The notes beneath the pieces are model-generated. The model ran no database searches and was not told where the DNA came from. It was given only the letters and a program-made list of their open reading frames with translations. From positions 1 to 64,000 of the forward strand of contig OMIN01000155.1 of NCBI GenBank assembly GCA_900299145.1: 64,000 nucleotides of DNA. The letters are read 5' to 3'. Every line of letters starts with the position of its first letter. The first letter of the stretch is position 1. The stretch comes from Betaproteobacteria bacterium (GTDB taxonomy: Bacteria > Pseudomonadota > Gammaproteobacteria > Burkholderiales > SG8-41). Shown here one piece after another: positions 25,860-34,189 of the stretch. Position numbers and translations under genes: made by a program.

Positions 25860-26000
25860 CTATTCCACGAGTAGTGCGGGAATATCCTGCCGTTTATGCA
25901 GCACGCGGACGACATCCAGACAATCCACGTGCTCAAAATAAAACATCAAATACGGAAACGGTTCGACAACGGCAAAGCGCAAAACCCGATAGGACAGCAT
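25860..26000 (-). pseudogene. C-terminal remnant of a ParE/RelE-type toxin
   Basis: The minus strand encodes 46 residues from an ATG at 26000: the stretch VEPFPYLMFYFEHVDCLDVV followed by RVLHKRQDIPALL is the typical C-terminal half of ParE-like toxins (FPY..FY...D.V.V.RVLH..RDIP..L). An in-frame stop lies three codons upstream of the ATG, and no N-terminal half is present. It sits just downstream of an intact toxin-antitoxin pair. I read it as a truncated relic of a second toxin. It is too short to be functional by family standards. Confidence 0.65.
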
Positions 26001-26011
26001 ACTATTTCAAT

Positions 26012-26302
26012 TCAGCCATGCAACGCCTCAATCGCCCTGGGGTTCGAAGCAACGATCTTGAGCAGCGCCCTGGCGGGGCCGGTTGGTTGCGTGCGTTGCT
26101 GTTCCCAGTTTTGCAGGGTGCGCAGATTAACCCCGATCAGTTTGGCGAATTGACTCTGGCTGATCTTCGCCGCCTCACGGATCGTGCGCACGTCCGGCGG
26201 CGGCAGTTCGGTTACTTTCACGCCGCGTACGGTTTTGCCGGACATATGGCGCCGCATTTCCTGAACACCATTCATGAGCTGCTTAAAGTGTTGTTTGTCC
26301 AT
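26012..26302 (-). CDS. XRE-family antitoxin (HigA/NadS-like)
   Basis: 96 residues. The helix-turn-helix is REAAKISQSQFAKLIGVNLR followed by TLQNWEQQRTQP, roughly residues 42-75, with the WE..R..P pattern seen in HigA/NadS antitoxins. The N-terminal half should contact the toxin. The ATG is one base after the stop of the RelE-type gene, so the pair is translated together. By family, it neutralises the toxin and represses their common promoter upstream of 26615. Confidence 0.88.
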   Translation of the reverse strand: MDKQHFKQLMNGVQEMRRHMSGKTVRGVKVTELPPPDVRTIREAAKISQSQFAKLIGVNLRTLQNWEQQRTQPTGPARALLKIVASNPRAIEALHG

Positions 26303-26303
26303 G

Positions 26304-26615
26304 TCAGAGTCCTTTCATCGCCTTTGCCAGCGCTTTGACCTGATCGCGGGTTAGATCTTCCTGTTCGTTCTTGGCATAAGCGTAAAGCAGATAAATACGG
26401 TTTGCCGTGACGTACCGGTAGTAAATCACCCGTGCCCCGCCCCGCTTACCACGGCCACGTAGCGGCCAGCGCAGCTTGCGCAAACCCGAACCACCGGGAA
26501 TAACGTCGCCCGCGTCCGGCGTAACGAGCAGGAAATTCTGTAAGCCACGTAAATCTTCGTCATCCCACCATACCGTTCTGAATTCGACAAATGGCGTAAG
26601 CTCTACAAAGATCAT
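26304..26615 (-). CDS. RelE/HigB-type toxin of a type II toxin-antitoxin pair
   Basis: 103 residues. The segment GLRKLRWPLRGRGKRGGARV followed by IYYRYVTANRIYLLYAYAKN is the RelE/HigB core (KLR...G.GKRGG.RV.Y), and the end LTRDQVKALAKAMK matches the family. The toxin gene comes first, as in higBA loci. These toxins are usually ribosome-dependent mRNA endonucleases. A GTATAGTC-like sequence, repeated as TATACGCTAGACGCGTATAG (26624-26643), forms an inverted repeat just upstream and could be the autoregulatory operator. Confidence 0.88.
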   Translation of the reverse strand: MIFVELTPFVEFRTVWWDDEDLRGLQNFLLVTPDAGDVIPGGSGLRKLRWPLRGRGKRGGARVIYYRYVTANRIYLLYAYAKNEQEDLTRDQVKALAKAMKGL

Positions 26616-26623
26616 GCTGGCGA

Positions 26624-26643
26624 CTATACGCTAGACGCGTATA
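26624..26643. promoter_or_regulatory. Palindromic candidate operator of the toxin-antitoxin pair
   Basis: CTATACGC and GCGTATAG form an 8-bp perfect inverted repeat around TAGAC, starting about 10 bases upstream of the toxin start on the minus strand. XRE antitoxins commonly bind such palindromes over their own promoter. This is inferred from position and symmetry. Confidence 0.6.
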
Positions 26644-26681
26644 GTCCGCAATGACAGAAAACTGGACCAAACTCGGATAGC

Positions 26682-26713
26682 GAAATAACCATTTGTTTTT
26701 ATTGATCTTTTTA
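26682..26713 (-). repeat. AT-rich interspersed element, copy 9
   Basis: On the minus strand TAAAAAGATCAATA runs into core AAAACAAATGGTTAT. Its first three bases are the stop codon of the molybdenum-enzyme gene at 26711-29002. Confidence 0.88.
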
Positions 26714-29002
26714 CTTACCCGCCTGCATCGCCCCCCAAATCCGCGAAGGCGTCAACGGCATATCCAGATGCGTCACCCCCACCGTGCGTAACGCATCCAG
26801 CGTAGCGCTCACCAGCGAAGGAATCGAAGCCGTACATCCCGATTCCCCCACGCCCTTCACGCCGAGCGGGCTGACTTTGCTTTGGGTCGCACGTTCTTCA
26901 CCGCGGTATTCCGGCACCAGCCCAGCGCGCGGCATCGGGTAATCCATGAAACTCGCCGTCAGCGGCTGGCCGGAATTTTTGTCGTAAACAATTTGCTCGC
27001 CGAACACTTGCCCCGCGCCCTGCACCACGCCGCCCTGCACCTGGCCTTCGACGATGGCGTGGTTGATCACCTCGCCGCAATCGTCCACCCCGCAGTATGA
27101 AACGACTTGCGTGGCGCCCGTCTCCCTGTCGACTTCCACTTCGCTGATATGGCAACCGTTGGGGTAGGTCGAGCCGAACGTGCCGCCGACCAGCACGCTC
27201 AAGGTTTTGGTTTTGGCTTTGGCGATGTCGGCGAGCTTCAGTTTGCGCTTCGATTCGCTCGAGGTGAATTCACCTTTGGCGTATTGAATTTGCGAAGGTT
27301 CGAGATTGAGTTCCAGTGCGGCGAGCGCCTTGCCTTCCTCGATCAATTTCAGCGCACCGAGATGGCTCACACTGCCCACGCCCACGGTGGTACGCGAGCC
27401 GCCGGTATGGCCGCCGATAAGCGTGGAGCCCGGCGCGCATTGCACAACTTTCACTCTGTCGAGCGTAATGCCCAGCGCCCGGGCGACTATCGTGCCCAGC
27501 GTGGTTTCATGGCCGTGGCCCTGCGCTTTCGACACGGTGTAAAGCGTCACCGTGCCGTTGGCGTCCAGCGTGAGTTCCACTTCGTCTTTCGGCGCGTTGC
27601 CCGCGCCGGAGGCTTCGATCACGGTGGAAATGCCGATGCCGCGCAGCTTGCCGCGCCTTTCACTTTGCGCGCGGCGCGCGGCAAAACCGCTCCAGTCGGC
27701 GAGCGCCAGCGCTTGCGACAACACGCCCGGCATGTCGGCGATTTCGTAGGTCGAACCGGTCGGTGTTTTGTACGGGAACGCATTCACCGGGATAAAATTG
27801 CGGCGCCGTAAATCCGCCTTGTCCATGTTGAGTTCCAGCGCGGCCTGATCGACAAAACGCTCGACCACATAGGCAATGTCGGGCCGCCCCGCGCCGCGAT
27901 ACGAGCCCATCGGCGTGGTGTTGGTGAGCGGCACCTTGAAGAGCGCGTAAGCAGCGGGAATGTGATACACGCCGGTGAGGCAGGTGGTGGTATTGCGAAT
28001 GTGCCCTGCCGAGCCGGGCGACAGATACGCGCCCATATCGGCGATCCAGTTCAGACGGAACGCGGTGAAGCGGCCGTCTTTATCGAGTGCGAGTTCGCCC
28101 TCGGCGATATTGCCGCGGCCGTGGTTATCCGTCAAGAAACTCTCCACGCGCGAGGACACCCATTTAACTGGCTTGCCCAATGCCTTCGCGGCAATCATCA
28201 GCGCCGCGTATTCCGGGTACGCCGGCGTGCGCTGGCCGAAGCCGCCGCCCACATCGCCGGTTTCATAGATCAGCTTGTCTTCGGGCACGCCGGTCCACGA
28301 TGACAACATCTTGCGCTGCGTGGTCACGCCCTGCATCACCACGTTGAAACGATACGATTCGTTCGATGCATCGTAAGTGACCAGACACGCGCGCGGCTCC
28401 ATCGGGCTGGGCGTCACGCGCGTGCAATCCACACGCAGGCGCGTCACGTGCGCGGCGTTTTTGATCGCCTCCGCCACGGCCGCTTCATTGCCGGCTTCGC
28501 ATTCGTACACCAGGTTGCCTGGCACGGCCTCATCCAGCAACGGTGCGCCGGGCGCAAGCGCCTGTTCCGGATCGACGATGGCTTGCAACACGCGGTAGTC
28601 GACTTCGACCAGCTCGGCGGCATCAGCCGCCGCCCCTGCAGAATCAGCGACTACCAGCGCCACCGCTTCACCCGCAAAGCGCACCTTGCCGTGCGCCAGC
28701 ACCGGGCGGTCGAGCGCGCGCGCCTTCATGCCGTTCTTGCCAGCACTGCCCAGCACATGCGCGGCGCGCACGTAGCCCGCTGCCACTGCATCGGCCCCGG
28801 TGTAGACGCCTTTCACACCGGGCGCGGCCAACGCACGCTGCGTGTTGACCGAAACGATTTGCGCATGCGCATGATCCGCGCGCACAAAGTGACCATAGAG
28901 TTGCCCCGGCACGGACCAGTCAGCGGCGTATTTGCCGTGGCCGGTGATTAGGCGCTGGTCTTCGACGCGTTTACCGTCGTGATGGTGATCGTGCGTATCC
29001 AT
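26711..29002 (-). CDS. Xanthine dehydrogenase-family molybdenum-binding subunit (form II CoxL-like)
   Basis: 763 residues, full length for the large subunit. Mo-cofactor segments are VGGGFGQRTPAYPEY, GSYRGAGRPD (the AYRGAGR-type loop of form II CO dehydrogenase-like enzymes, not the AYRCSFR of true CO dehydrogenase) and GVKGVGESGCTAS with the catalytic Glu. The N-terminus is His-rich (MDTHDHHHDG). No [2Fe-2S] or FAD subunit lies nearby, so partners must be elsewhere. It is a tandem paralogue of 29261-31555. Likely an aldehyde or aromatic-heterocycle hydroxylase; substrate unknown. Confidence 0.9.
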   Translation of the reverse strand: MDTHDHHHDGKRVEDQRLITGHGKYAADWSVPGQLYGHFVRADHAHAQIVSVNTQRALAAPGVKGVYTGADAVAAGYVRAAHVLGSAGKNGMKARALDRPVLAHGKVRFAGEAVALVVADSAGAAADAAELVEVDYRVLQAIVDPEQALAPGAPLLDEAVPGNLVYECEAGNEAAVAEAIKNAAHVTRLRVDCTRVTPSPMEPRACLVTYDASNESYRFNVVMQGVTTQRKMLSSWTGVPEDKLIYETGDVGGGFGQRTPAYPEYAALMIAAKALGKPVKWVSSRVESFLTDNHGRGNIAEGELALDKDGRFTAFRLNWIADMGAYLSPGSAGHIRNTTTCLTGVYHIPAAYALFKVPLTNTTPMGSYRGAGRPDIAYVVERFVDQAALELNMDKADLRRRNFIPVNAFPYKTPTGSTYEIADMPGVLSQALALADWSGFAARRAQSERRGKLRGIGISTVIEASGAGNAPKDEVELTLDANGTVTLYTVSKAQGHGHETTLGTIVARALGITLDRVKVVQCAPGSTLIGGHTGGSRTTVGVGSVSHLGALKLIEEGKALAALELNLEPSQIQYAKGEFTSSESKRKLKLADIAKAKTKTLSVLVGGTFGSTYPNGCHISEVEVDRETGATQVVSYCGVDDCGEVINHAIVEGQVQGGVVQGAGQVFGEQIVYDKNSGQPLTASFMDYPMPRAGLVPEYRGEERATQSKVSPLGVKGVGESGCTASIPSLVSATLDALRTVGVTHLDMPLTPSRIWGAMQAGK

Positions 29003-29260
29003 GTTCTGGAGTTCCTTGAGTCATTCAGGATGAAAGGGGAACACGGATGGTAAACCTAGCGGGGTCACATTGTCAGCGCATACCGCGCTATCCGCACAGA
29101 AGCAAAAACTCTCCCCGTCGTTCCCGCGAAGGCGGGAACCTATAACACATGCGACGTCGCGATCACCCTATGGGGTTTCCCGCTTTCGCGGGAACGACAG
29201 GGATAGTAAGCGGCTATGGCAACTACAGCAGGGTGAGGAATAAGGAAAAGCCGCTCTGGC
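29003..29260. other. Intergenic region with an inverted-repeat element
   Basis: 258 bases between the two molybdenum-subunit genes. Apart from the MITE/REP-like element at 29115-29200 I see no gene or promoter. The distance suggests that the two paralogues are not tightly coupled. Confidence 0.45.
29115..29200. repeat. Inverted-repeat (MITE/REP-like) element A1
   Basis: GTCGTTCCCGCGAAGGCGGG at the left end pairs with CCCGCTTTCGCGGGAACGAC at the right. The arms are themselves small hairpins (CCCGCG..CGCGGG). The end sequence GTCGTTCC(C/A)GCGAA is the common terminal motif of non-autonomous elements in many proteobacteria. Confidence 0.75.
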
Positions 29261-31555
29261 TTACTTCTGCTTCGCCGCCTGCATCGCACCCCACAACCTC
29301 GCCGGCGTCAACGGCATATCCAGATCCGTCACGCCCAGCGGCCGCAGCGCATCGAGCGCCGCATCTACCAATGACGGTATCGATGCCGTGCAACCGGATT
29401 CCCCCATGCCCTTCACGCCGAGCGGACTTATCTTGCTAGTGGTGGGGTGTTCCTCGCCCCGTATCTCACGTACCAATCCTGCGCGCGGCATCACGTAATC
29501 CATGAAGCTCGCGGTGAGCGGTTGGCCGGATTGTTGATCGTAGACGATGTGTTCGCCAAACACCTGACCCGCGCCCTGCACCACCCCTCCCTGCAACTGG
29601 CCTTCGACAATGGCGTGATTGATGACCACGCCGCAGTCATCCACCGCGTGGTACGACACCACTTCCGGCGCGCCGGTGTCGGGGTCGATTTCGACTTCGG
29701 TGATATGGCAGCCGTTGGGGAAGGTCGAGCCGAATTTGCCGCCGCCCTTGAAGGTGACGGTTTTGGCTTTCGCCAGATCGGCGATTTTCACCACGTTCTT
29801 CGATAGCGCCGAGCGGAACTCGCCTTTTGAGTAAGTCACTTGCGACGGTTCGACATTTAGCTGCAACGCCGCCATGGAACTGCCTTCCTTGATCAGATTC
29901 TGCGCCGCGACGTAACACGCGCTGCCAGCACCGACCATGGTGCGCGAGCCGCCAGTGCCATTGCCGACGAGCTTGGTACCCGGCGCGCATTGCACCACTT
30001 TCACGCGGCTGCGCTCAATGCCCAGCGCGTCCGCCACGATCATCGCCATCGTCGTTTCGTGGCCGTGGCCCTGCGTCTTCGCTACTGTGAACACAGTGAG
30101 CGTGCCGCTGGCATCGACTTCCAGATCGATGTCGTCGCTGGGCGCATTGCCCGCGCCCGTGGGTTCGATCACCACCGAAATACCGCGCCCGCGCAATTTG
30201 CCCTTCTTCGCTGATTGCGCGCGGCGCGCCTCGAAGCCCTGCCAATCCGCGAACGTCAGCGCCTTGGCCAGCATGCCGGGAAAATCCGCGTTCTCATACA
30301 CCGATCCCAACGGCGTTTTGTAGGGATACGCTTCGTTGGGGATGAAATTGCGGCGGCGCAAATCCGCGCCATCCATGCCCAACTCAACCGCCGCCTGACT
30401 GACAATGCGTTCGACCGCGTAAGCCACATCGGGGCGCCCCGCGCCGCGATACGCGCCTACCGGCGTGGTGTTGGTGAGCGGCACTTTGAAGTTTGCGTAC
30501 AGCGCCGGAATTTTGTACACGCCGGTCATACAGGTGGCGGTATTGCGAATATGCCCCTGCGGCCCCGGCGCGAGGTAAGCACCGAAATCGCTGATCCAGT
30601 CAAAACGCATCGCCAGAAAACGGCCGTCTTTGTCCAGCGCCAACTGCCCATCGATCAGGGTGGCGCGCCCGTGATTGTCCGTCAGGAATGACTCCACGCG
30701 CGACGACACCCATTTGATCGGCTTGCCAGTGGCCTTCGCCGCCAGCATCATCGCCACATACTCCGGGTACGGCGGCGAACGCTGGCCGAAGCCGCCGCCC
30801 ACATCACGCACTTCGAGAATGATTTTATCTTCCGGCACTTTGGAATACATCGACAGCCCCGCGCGGATGGTGGTCACGCCCTGCATCGGCACGTTAAACC
30901 AGAATTCGCCGCTCGCCACATCAAAACGCACCATCGCGGCGCGCGGCTCCATCGGGCTGGGCGACACGCGTGTCGACAACACTTTCAGGCGCGTAATGTG
31001 CGCAGCCTGCTTGAAAGCTTCCGCCACGGCCGCCTCGTCGCCCGCCTCGGATTCAAAGATCAAATTGCCCGGCACGGAATCTTCAAGCTGCGGCGCGCCC
31101 GCCGCCAACGCGGCCTCGCCATTGGTAATGGCAGGCAACTCGCGATATTGCACGTCAATCAATTCAGCCGCGTCCGCAGCTGCGGCGGCACTGTCCGCCA
31201 CCACCATTGCGACGGCCTCGCCGGTGAAACGCACTTTGCGATGCGCCAGCACGGGGCGCTCAAGCACGTGCGGCTTCATGCCGTTGCGCCCGGGGAAAGC
31301 CGACAGCGCATTGGGCGCTTTGACGTAACCCGCCGCCACGGCGTCCTCGCCCGTGAAGACTTGTAGCACGCCCGGATGCGCCCGCGCGCGCGATGCATCC
31401 ACAGAGACAATCTCGGCATGCGCGTAATCGGCGCGCACAAAATGCGCGTGCAACTGCCCCGGCTGGTTCCAATCGGCGGAGAACTTGCCGGTGCCGGTGA
31501 TCAGACGCTGGTCTTCAACCCTGCGGCCATCGTGATGATGTTCGTGCGTGTCCAT
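29261..31555 (-). CDS. Xanthine dehydrogenase-family molybdenum-binding subunit, tandem paralogue
   Basis: 764 residues, colinear with the 26711-29002 protein from the MDTHEHHHDGRRVEDQRLIT start onward. Mo-cofactor segments are VGGGFGQRSPPYPEY, GAYRGAGRPD and GVKGMGESGCTAS. The first loop is GAYRGAGRP here and GSYRGAGRP in the paralogue. Differences concentrate in the middle, which may mean a different substrate. Neither gene has neighbouring electron-transfer subunits or XdhC/CoxF-type maturation genes. It is probably cytosolic, since no signal peptide is present. Confidence 0.9.
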   Translation of the reverse strand: MDTHEHHHDGRRVEDQRLITGTGKFSADWNQPGQLHAHFVRADYAHAEIVSVDASRARAHPGVLQVFTGEDAVAAGYVKAPNALSAFPGRNGMKPHVLERPVLAHRKVRFTGEAVAMVVADSAAAAADAAELIDVQYRELPAITNGEAALAAGAPQLEDSVPGNLIFESEAGDEAAVAEAFKQAAHITRLKVLSTRVSPSPMEPRAAMVRFDVASGEFWFNVPMQGVTTIRAGLSMYSKVPEDKIILEVRDVGGGFGQRSPPYPEYVAMMLAAKATGKPIKWVSSRVESFLTDNHGRATLIDGQLALDKDGRFLAMRFDWISDFGAYLAPGPQGHIRNTATCMTGVYKIPALYANFKVPLTNTTPVGAYRGAGRPDVAYAVERIVSQAAVELGMDGADLRRRNFIPNEAYPYKTPLGSVYENADFPGMLAKALTFADWQGFEARRAQSAKKGKLRGRGISVVIEPTGAGNAPSDDIDLEVDASGTLTVFTVAKTQGHGHETTMAMIVADALGIERSRVKVVQCAPGTKLVGNGTGGSRTMVGAGSACYVAAQNLIKEGSSMAALQLNVEPSQVTYSKGEFRSALSKNVVKIADLAKAKTVTFKGGGKFGSTFPNGCHITEVEIDPDTGAPEVVSYHAVDDCGVVINHAIVEGQLQGGVVQGAGQVFGEHIVYDQQSGQPLTASFMDYVMPRAGLVREIRGEEHPTTSKISPLGVKGMGESGCTASIPSLVDAALDALRPLGVTDLDMPLTPARLWGAMQAAKQK

Positions 31556-31651
31556 GGTGTGAATGCTCCGTGAAACCTAGGGAAGTGCGCATGGTAAACC
31601 GGCTGGGCGCGAGCCGCCAGCGCTGCGACAGCAGGCATGACCGGAAAACGG

Positions 31652-32649
31652 CTAGGGCGCTTTTTTGGCCAAATCCAGCTCGACCAAAAAGGCTCTGACT
31701 TCTGCGTAGTCTTCTTCCATGTATTTTTTCATCGCCGCCGCGCCCATGAATTTGGCCACGCCATTGCGCAGCACCAGTTCGGATTTCCATTCCGGCGTCT
31801 CGACAAAGCGTTTGAAGATGTTTTCCCAATACGCGGCCTGCGCCGCGCCCATGCCCTTGCCGCCGAACATCGCGCGCCAGTTAAACACCACCGTGTTCGC
31901 CCCCTGTTCACGCCACGTCGGCGTGTTGGCAAAAATATCCGGCAGGCGTTCGGGCGACGATACCGCGATCACGCGCACCGCGCCGGTTTTCACGTGCGGC
32001 ACCCACAACCCCACAGACACTGGCACCACATCGACGTGCCCACCAAGTAGCGCGGTAATCGCCAGCGCCCCGGAATCAAATATCGCATTGCGCGTCTTGC
32101 GGATGTCGACACCCGCAGTTTTCAGCGCGCCCGCCACGCCCTGATGGTTGATATTACCGATGCTGGTGGCGATGCCAAAGCTATGCGCCGACGGATTTTT
32201 TTGCAGCCGCTCGATCAGATCACGGCCTGACTTAATGGGCGAATCAGCCTTGACCGCGATACCGATATATTCGCCGAACAGAATCGCAATCGGCGTGAGG
32301 TCCGTGTAATGCGGCCCCGGCCGCCCGGTGGCGTGCGAGGCGAGCATGCCGCGGTCGCTGGTGTAAACATAATGACCGTTGCCCCCAAACTGATTAAGGT
32401 AAGTACGCCCGATGGTGCCGCCGCCGCCCGGCCGATTATTGACGGTAAACGGCGTCTCAAAGTAACGGTGTTCCTGAAACACGCGCTGCATCAGCCGCGC
32501 CATGTTGTCGGGGCCGCATCCTGGCGCGCAACTGACCACCAGTTCAATCGGCCGGTCAGGCTTCCAAGGTGCACTCTGCGCGTGGGCTGCTTTCTGCGTC
32601 GCCGAAACATACCCACGGCAAATATGAGCAGTGCTGTCGAGAGCTTCAT
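31652..32649 (-). CDS. Divergent Bug/TctC-like receptor with frameshifted signal peptide
   Basis: The mature domain is intact (SAPWKPDRPIELVVSCAPGC onward to KKAP) with loop APGCGPDNM and NNRPGGGG. Its frame stays open to 32680, but that N-terminus is not a signal peptide. In another frame, an ATG at 32649 with GGAG five bases upstream starts MKLSTALLIFAVGMF, an ideal signal peptide. The two frames would join near 32595-32615 if a base were added or lost. So either the gene is frameshifted or the sequence has an error there. It resembles the neighbouring 32737-33735 protein more than the common Bug type. Confidence 0.75.
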
Positions 32650-32705
32650 GGCATCTCCTTGGGCAGATGGGCGAGCGCACCGGGCGAACTGAATTTTATT
32701 TACAT

Positions 32706-32732
32706 TTTGTTATTTAAAAACAAATACTTACA
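32706..32732 (+). repeat. AT-rich interspersed element, copy 10
   Basis: TTTGTTATTTA followed by core AAAACAAATACTTAC, in the gap between two minus-strand receptor genes and opposite to them. The left half is only partly conserved. Confidence 0.82.
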
Positions 32733-32736
32733 TCAA

Positions 32737-33735
32737 TTACTGAACCAGACCTAGCTCCGTTAGCGTCTTGCGCAGCCGTGCGTATTCCTTATCCAACTCG
32801 GTACGCAAGGCTTTGGCGCCCATCAGTTCAACCGTCCAGTTGTTGCCGTCGGCGAACTTTTTCGCTTCCGGATGGCGCATGGCTTTGAAAAAGACATCTT
32901 CCCAGTATGCCACCTGTTCAGCCGAGATGCCCTTCGGGCCAAATATCGTAAACCAGGTGGAGGCCACCACGTCGAACCCCTGCTCGCGCAGCGTCGGTAA
33001 ATCCGGCAGTTGTGGCAACCGTTGTGTTGACGGCGTGCCGATCAAACGCGCCTTGCCGGAAGCAACCATTGCCGCCGCACTGCCCGAACTGGAAAGCCCG
33101 GCGCTGACGTGCCCACCGCCGACCTGCGTAGCAGTGATGCTGCCGGACGTATTGACCACCAGCCTCAGCTTGCGCGAATCCGCACCCGCGATGCGCGCCA
33201 GTTCCGCCAGCGCGATGTGCGACGCATTGCCGGCGGACGTCGAAAAACCGAAGCTGTACGCACCGACGTTCTTCGCGAGGCCCTCGACAAGTTCCTTCAC
33301 ACTGCGCACGGGTGATGCCGCACTCACGAACATCACCAGATCGGTATCCACCAGCTTGGCAATGGGTGTGAGCTCGCGGTGCGTAACGCCGCCAGTGGCA
33401 ATCGAAGTCGTCACCCAGCTCGAACCCAGTATCACCACATAATGCGGGTCGGCCACATGCGTGTTCAAATACGCCACCGAAAGCGCCTGCCCCTGCCCCG
33501 GCTTGTTGACCACCACCGACGGCACCGGTAATGCATTGGTGTCGGTCAGAATCTTGTGCAGCATGCGCCCCATGCGGTCGTTGGCGCCGGCAGCTTGGGC
33601 GCCGACCACAATCTCCACTGTCTTGCGCGGCTTCCATGCAGTCTCGGCGGCAAACAACGGCATCGCTGTTACGCAAAATGACAGCGCCGCAATCCCGTTG
33701 AATACACAACGCCAGCGATGCGAGAAGTGGACCAC
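32737..33735 (-). CDS. Divergent Bug/TctC-like solute receptor
   Basis: 332 residues from a GTG at 33735; the N-terminus VHFSHRWRCVFNGIAALSFC is a signal peptide with cleavage near LFAA/ETA. Ligand loop GAQAAGANDRM replaces PFPPGG-TDI, and VVNKPGQGQ replaces DNRPGAG. DGYTL and PYKG are both missing; in their place stand ADPHYVVIL and a LVVNTSGS segment. It is a member of the TctC-like group together with the gene at 31652, the two forming a tandem pair. It may bind a ligand chemically unlike those of the classical receptors. Confidence 0.88.
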   Translation of the reverse strand: MVHFSHRWRCVFNGIAALSFCVTAMPLFAAETAWKPRKTVEIVVGAQAAGANDRMGRMLHKILTDTNALPVPSVVVNKPGQGQALSVAYLNTHVADPHYVVILGSSWVTTSIATGGVTHRELTPIAKLVDTDLVMFVSAASPVRSVKELVEGLAKNVGAYSFGFSTSAGNASHIALAELARIAGADSRKLRLVVNTSGSITATQVGGGHVSAGLSSSGSAAAMVASGKARLIGTPSTQRLPQLPDLPTLREQGFDVVASTWFTIFGPKGISAEQVAYWEDVFFKAMRHPEAKKFADGNNWTVELMGAKALRTELDKEYARLRKTLTELGLVQ

Positions 33736-33756
33736 GCAGAAACAATGCCTCAGAAA

Positions 33757-33873
33757 GTTGACTTGTGCATGAAGTCTGCGACAAACTGCTTTGCACTGTC
33801 AATTGAACGACACCTCATTTGCCACGGGCAATTCACACTATGCCCACGCGCGGCGCATTGCACACGCTGATTA
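33757..33873 (+). repeat. Direct repeat of leuC leader, left copy
   Basis: GTTGACTTG, then ATGAAGTCTGCGACAAACTG and the following ~65 bases match 36711-36804 with about ten differences, including the ATG at 33840. Similarity fades after about 25 bases of coding sequence. It marks the left border of the acyl-CoA dehydrogenase/AraC module. Confidence 0.85.
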
Positions 33874-34064
33874 CGGCGGGGCACGCTTTGGTGAATTTTG
33901 ATTGCGCAGCTTCGTCGTATCACCGATGCAACCGATGACGTTGATACCGGCACTTGAAATCGTAAGTGGAACTTTGGCAACAGGGGATTGAGCCGGGAAC
34001 GCGGCATCAGCAATCCCCTTCGAACAGCATACACGTAAGAGTGGTGCGAATGACATCGCCACGC

Positions 34065-34092
34065 AAATAATCTTTTAAAATCAGATAGTTAT
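34065..34092 (+). repeat. AT-rich interspersed element, copy 11
   Basis: AAATAATCTTTTAAAATCAG leads into ATAGTTAT. The core is AAATCAGATAGTTAT. It lies 98 bases from the end of the acyl-CoA dehydrogenase gene. Confidence 0.75.
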
Positions 34093-34189
34093 GCTTGACT
34101 GAAGCATATCTACCCTGTCGCCATTGACTGCTCTCTGCCCCAAATATTGCATTGATTGTCCGGGTTTGACTCGCGTGGATTGAGTGACA

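Larger units (their letters stand above)
33736..34189. other. Intergenic region with a duplicated leuC leader
   Basis: About 450 bases. The first part (33757-33873) is a near copy of the leuC upstream region and first codons at 36711-36827. The rest holds copy 11 of the AT-rich element and a 63-codon minus-strand open frame (33871-34062) that I do not recognise. The truncated leuC-like start at 33840 runs into a stop after about 32 codons. Confidence 0.6.

Noticed and set aside
25930-25960. A possible further copy of the AT-rich element (aaaacatcaaatacgg)
   Set aside because: It lacks the CTTA/GTTA end and is explained as the coding sequence of the ParE-like remnant (PYLMFYFEH).
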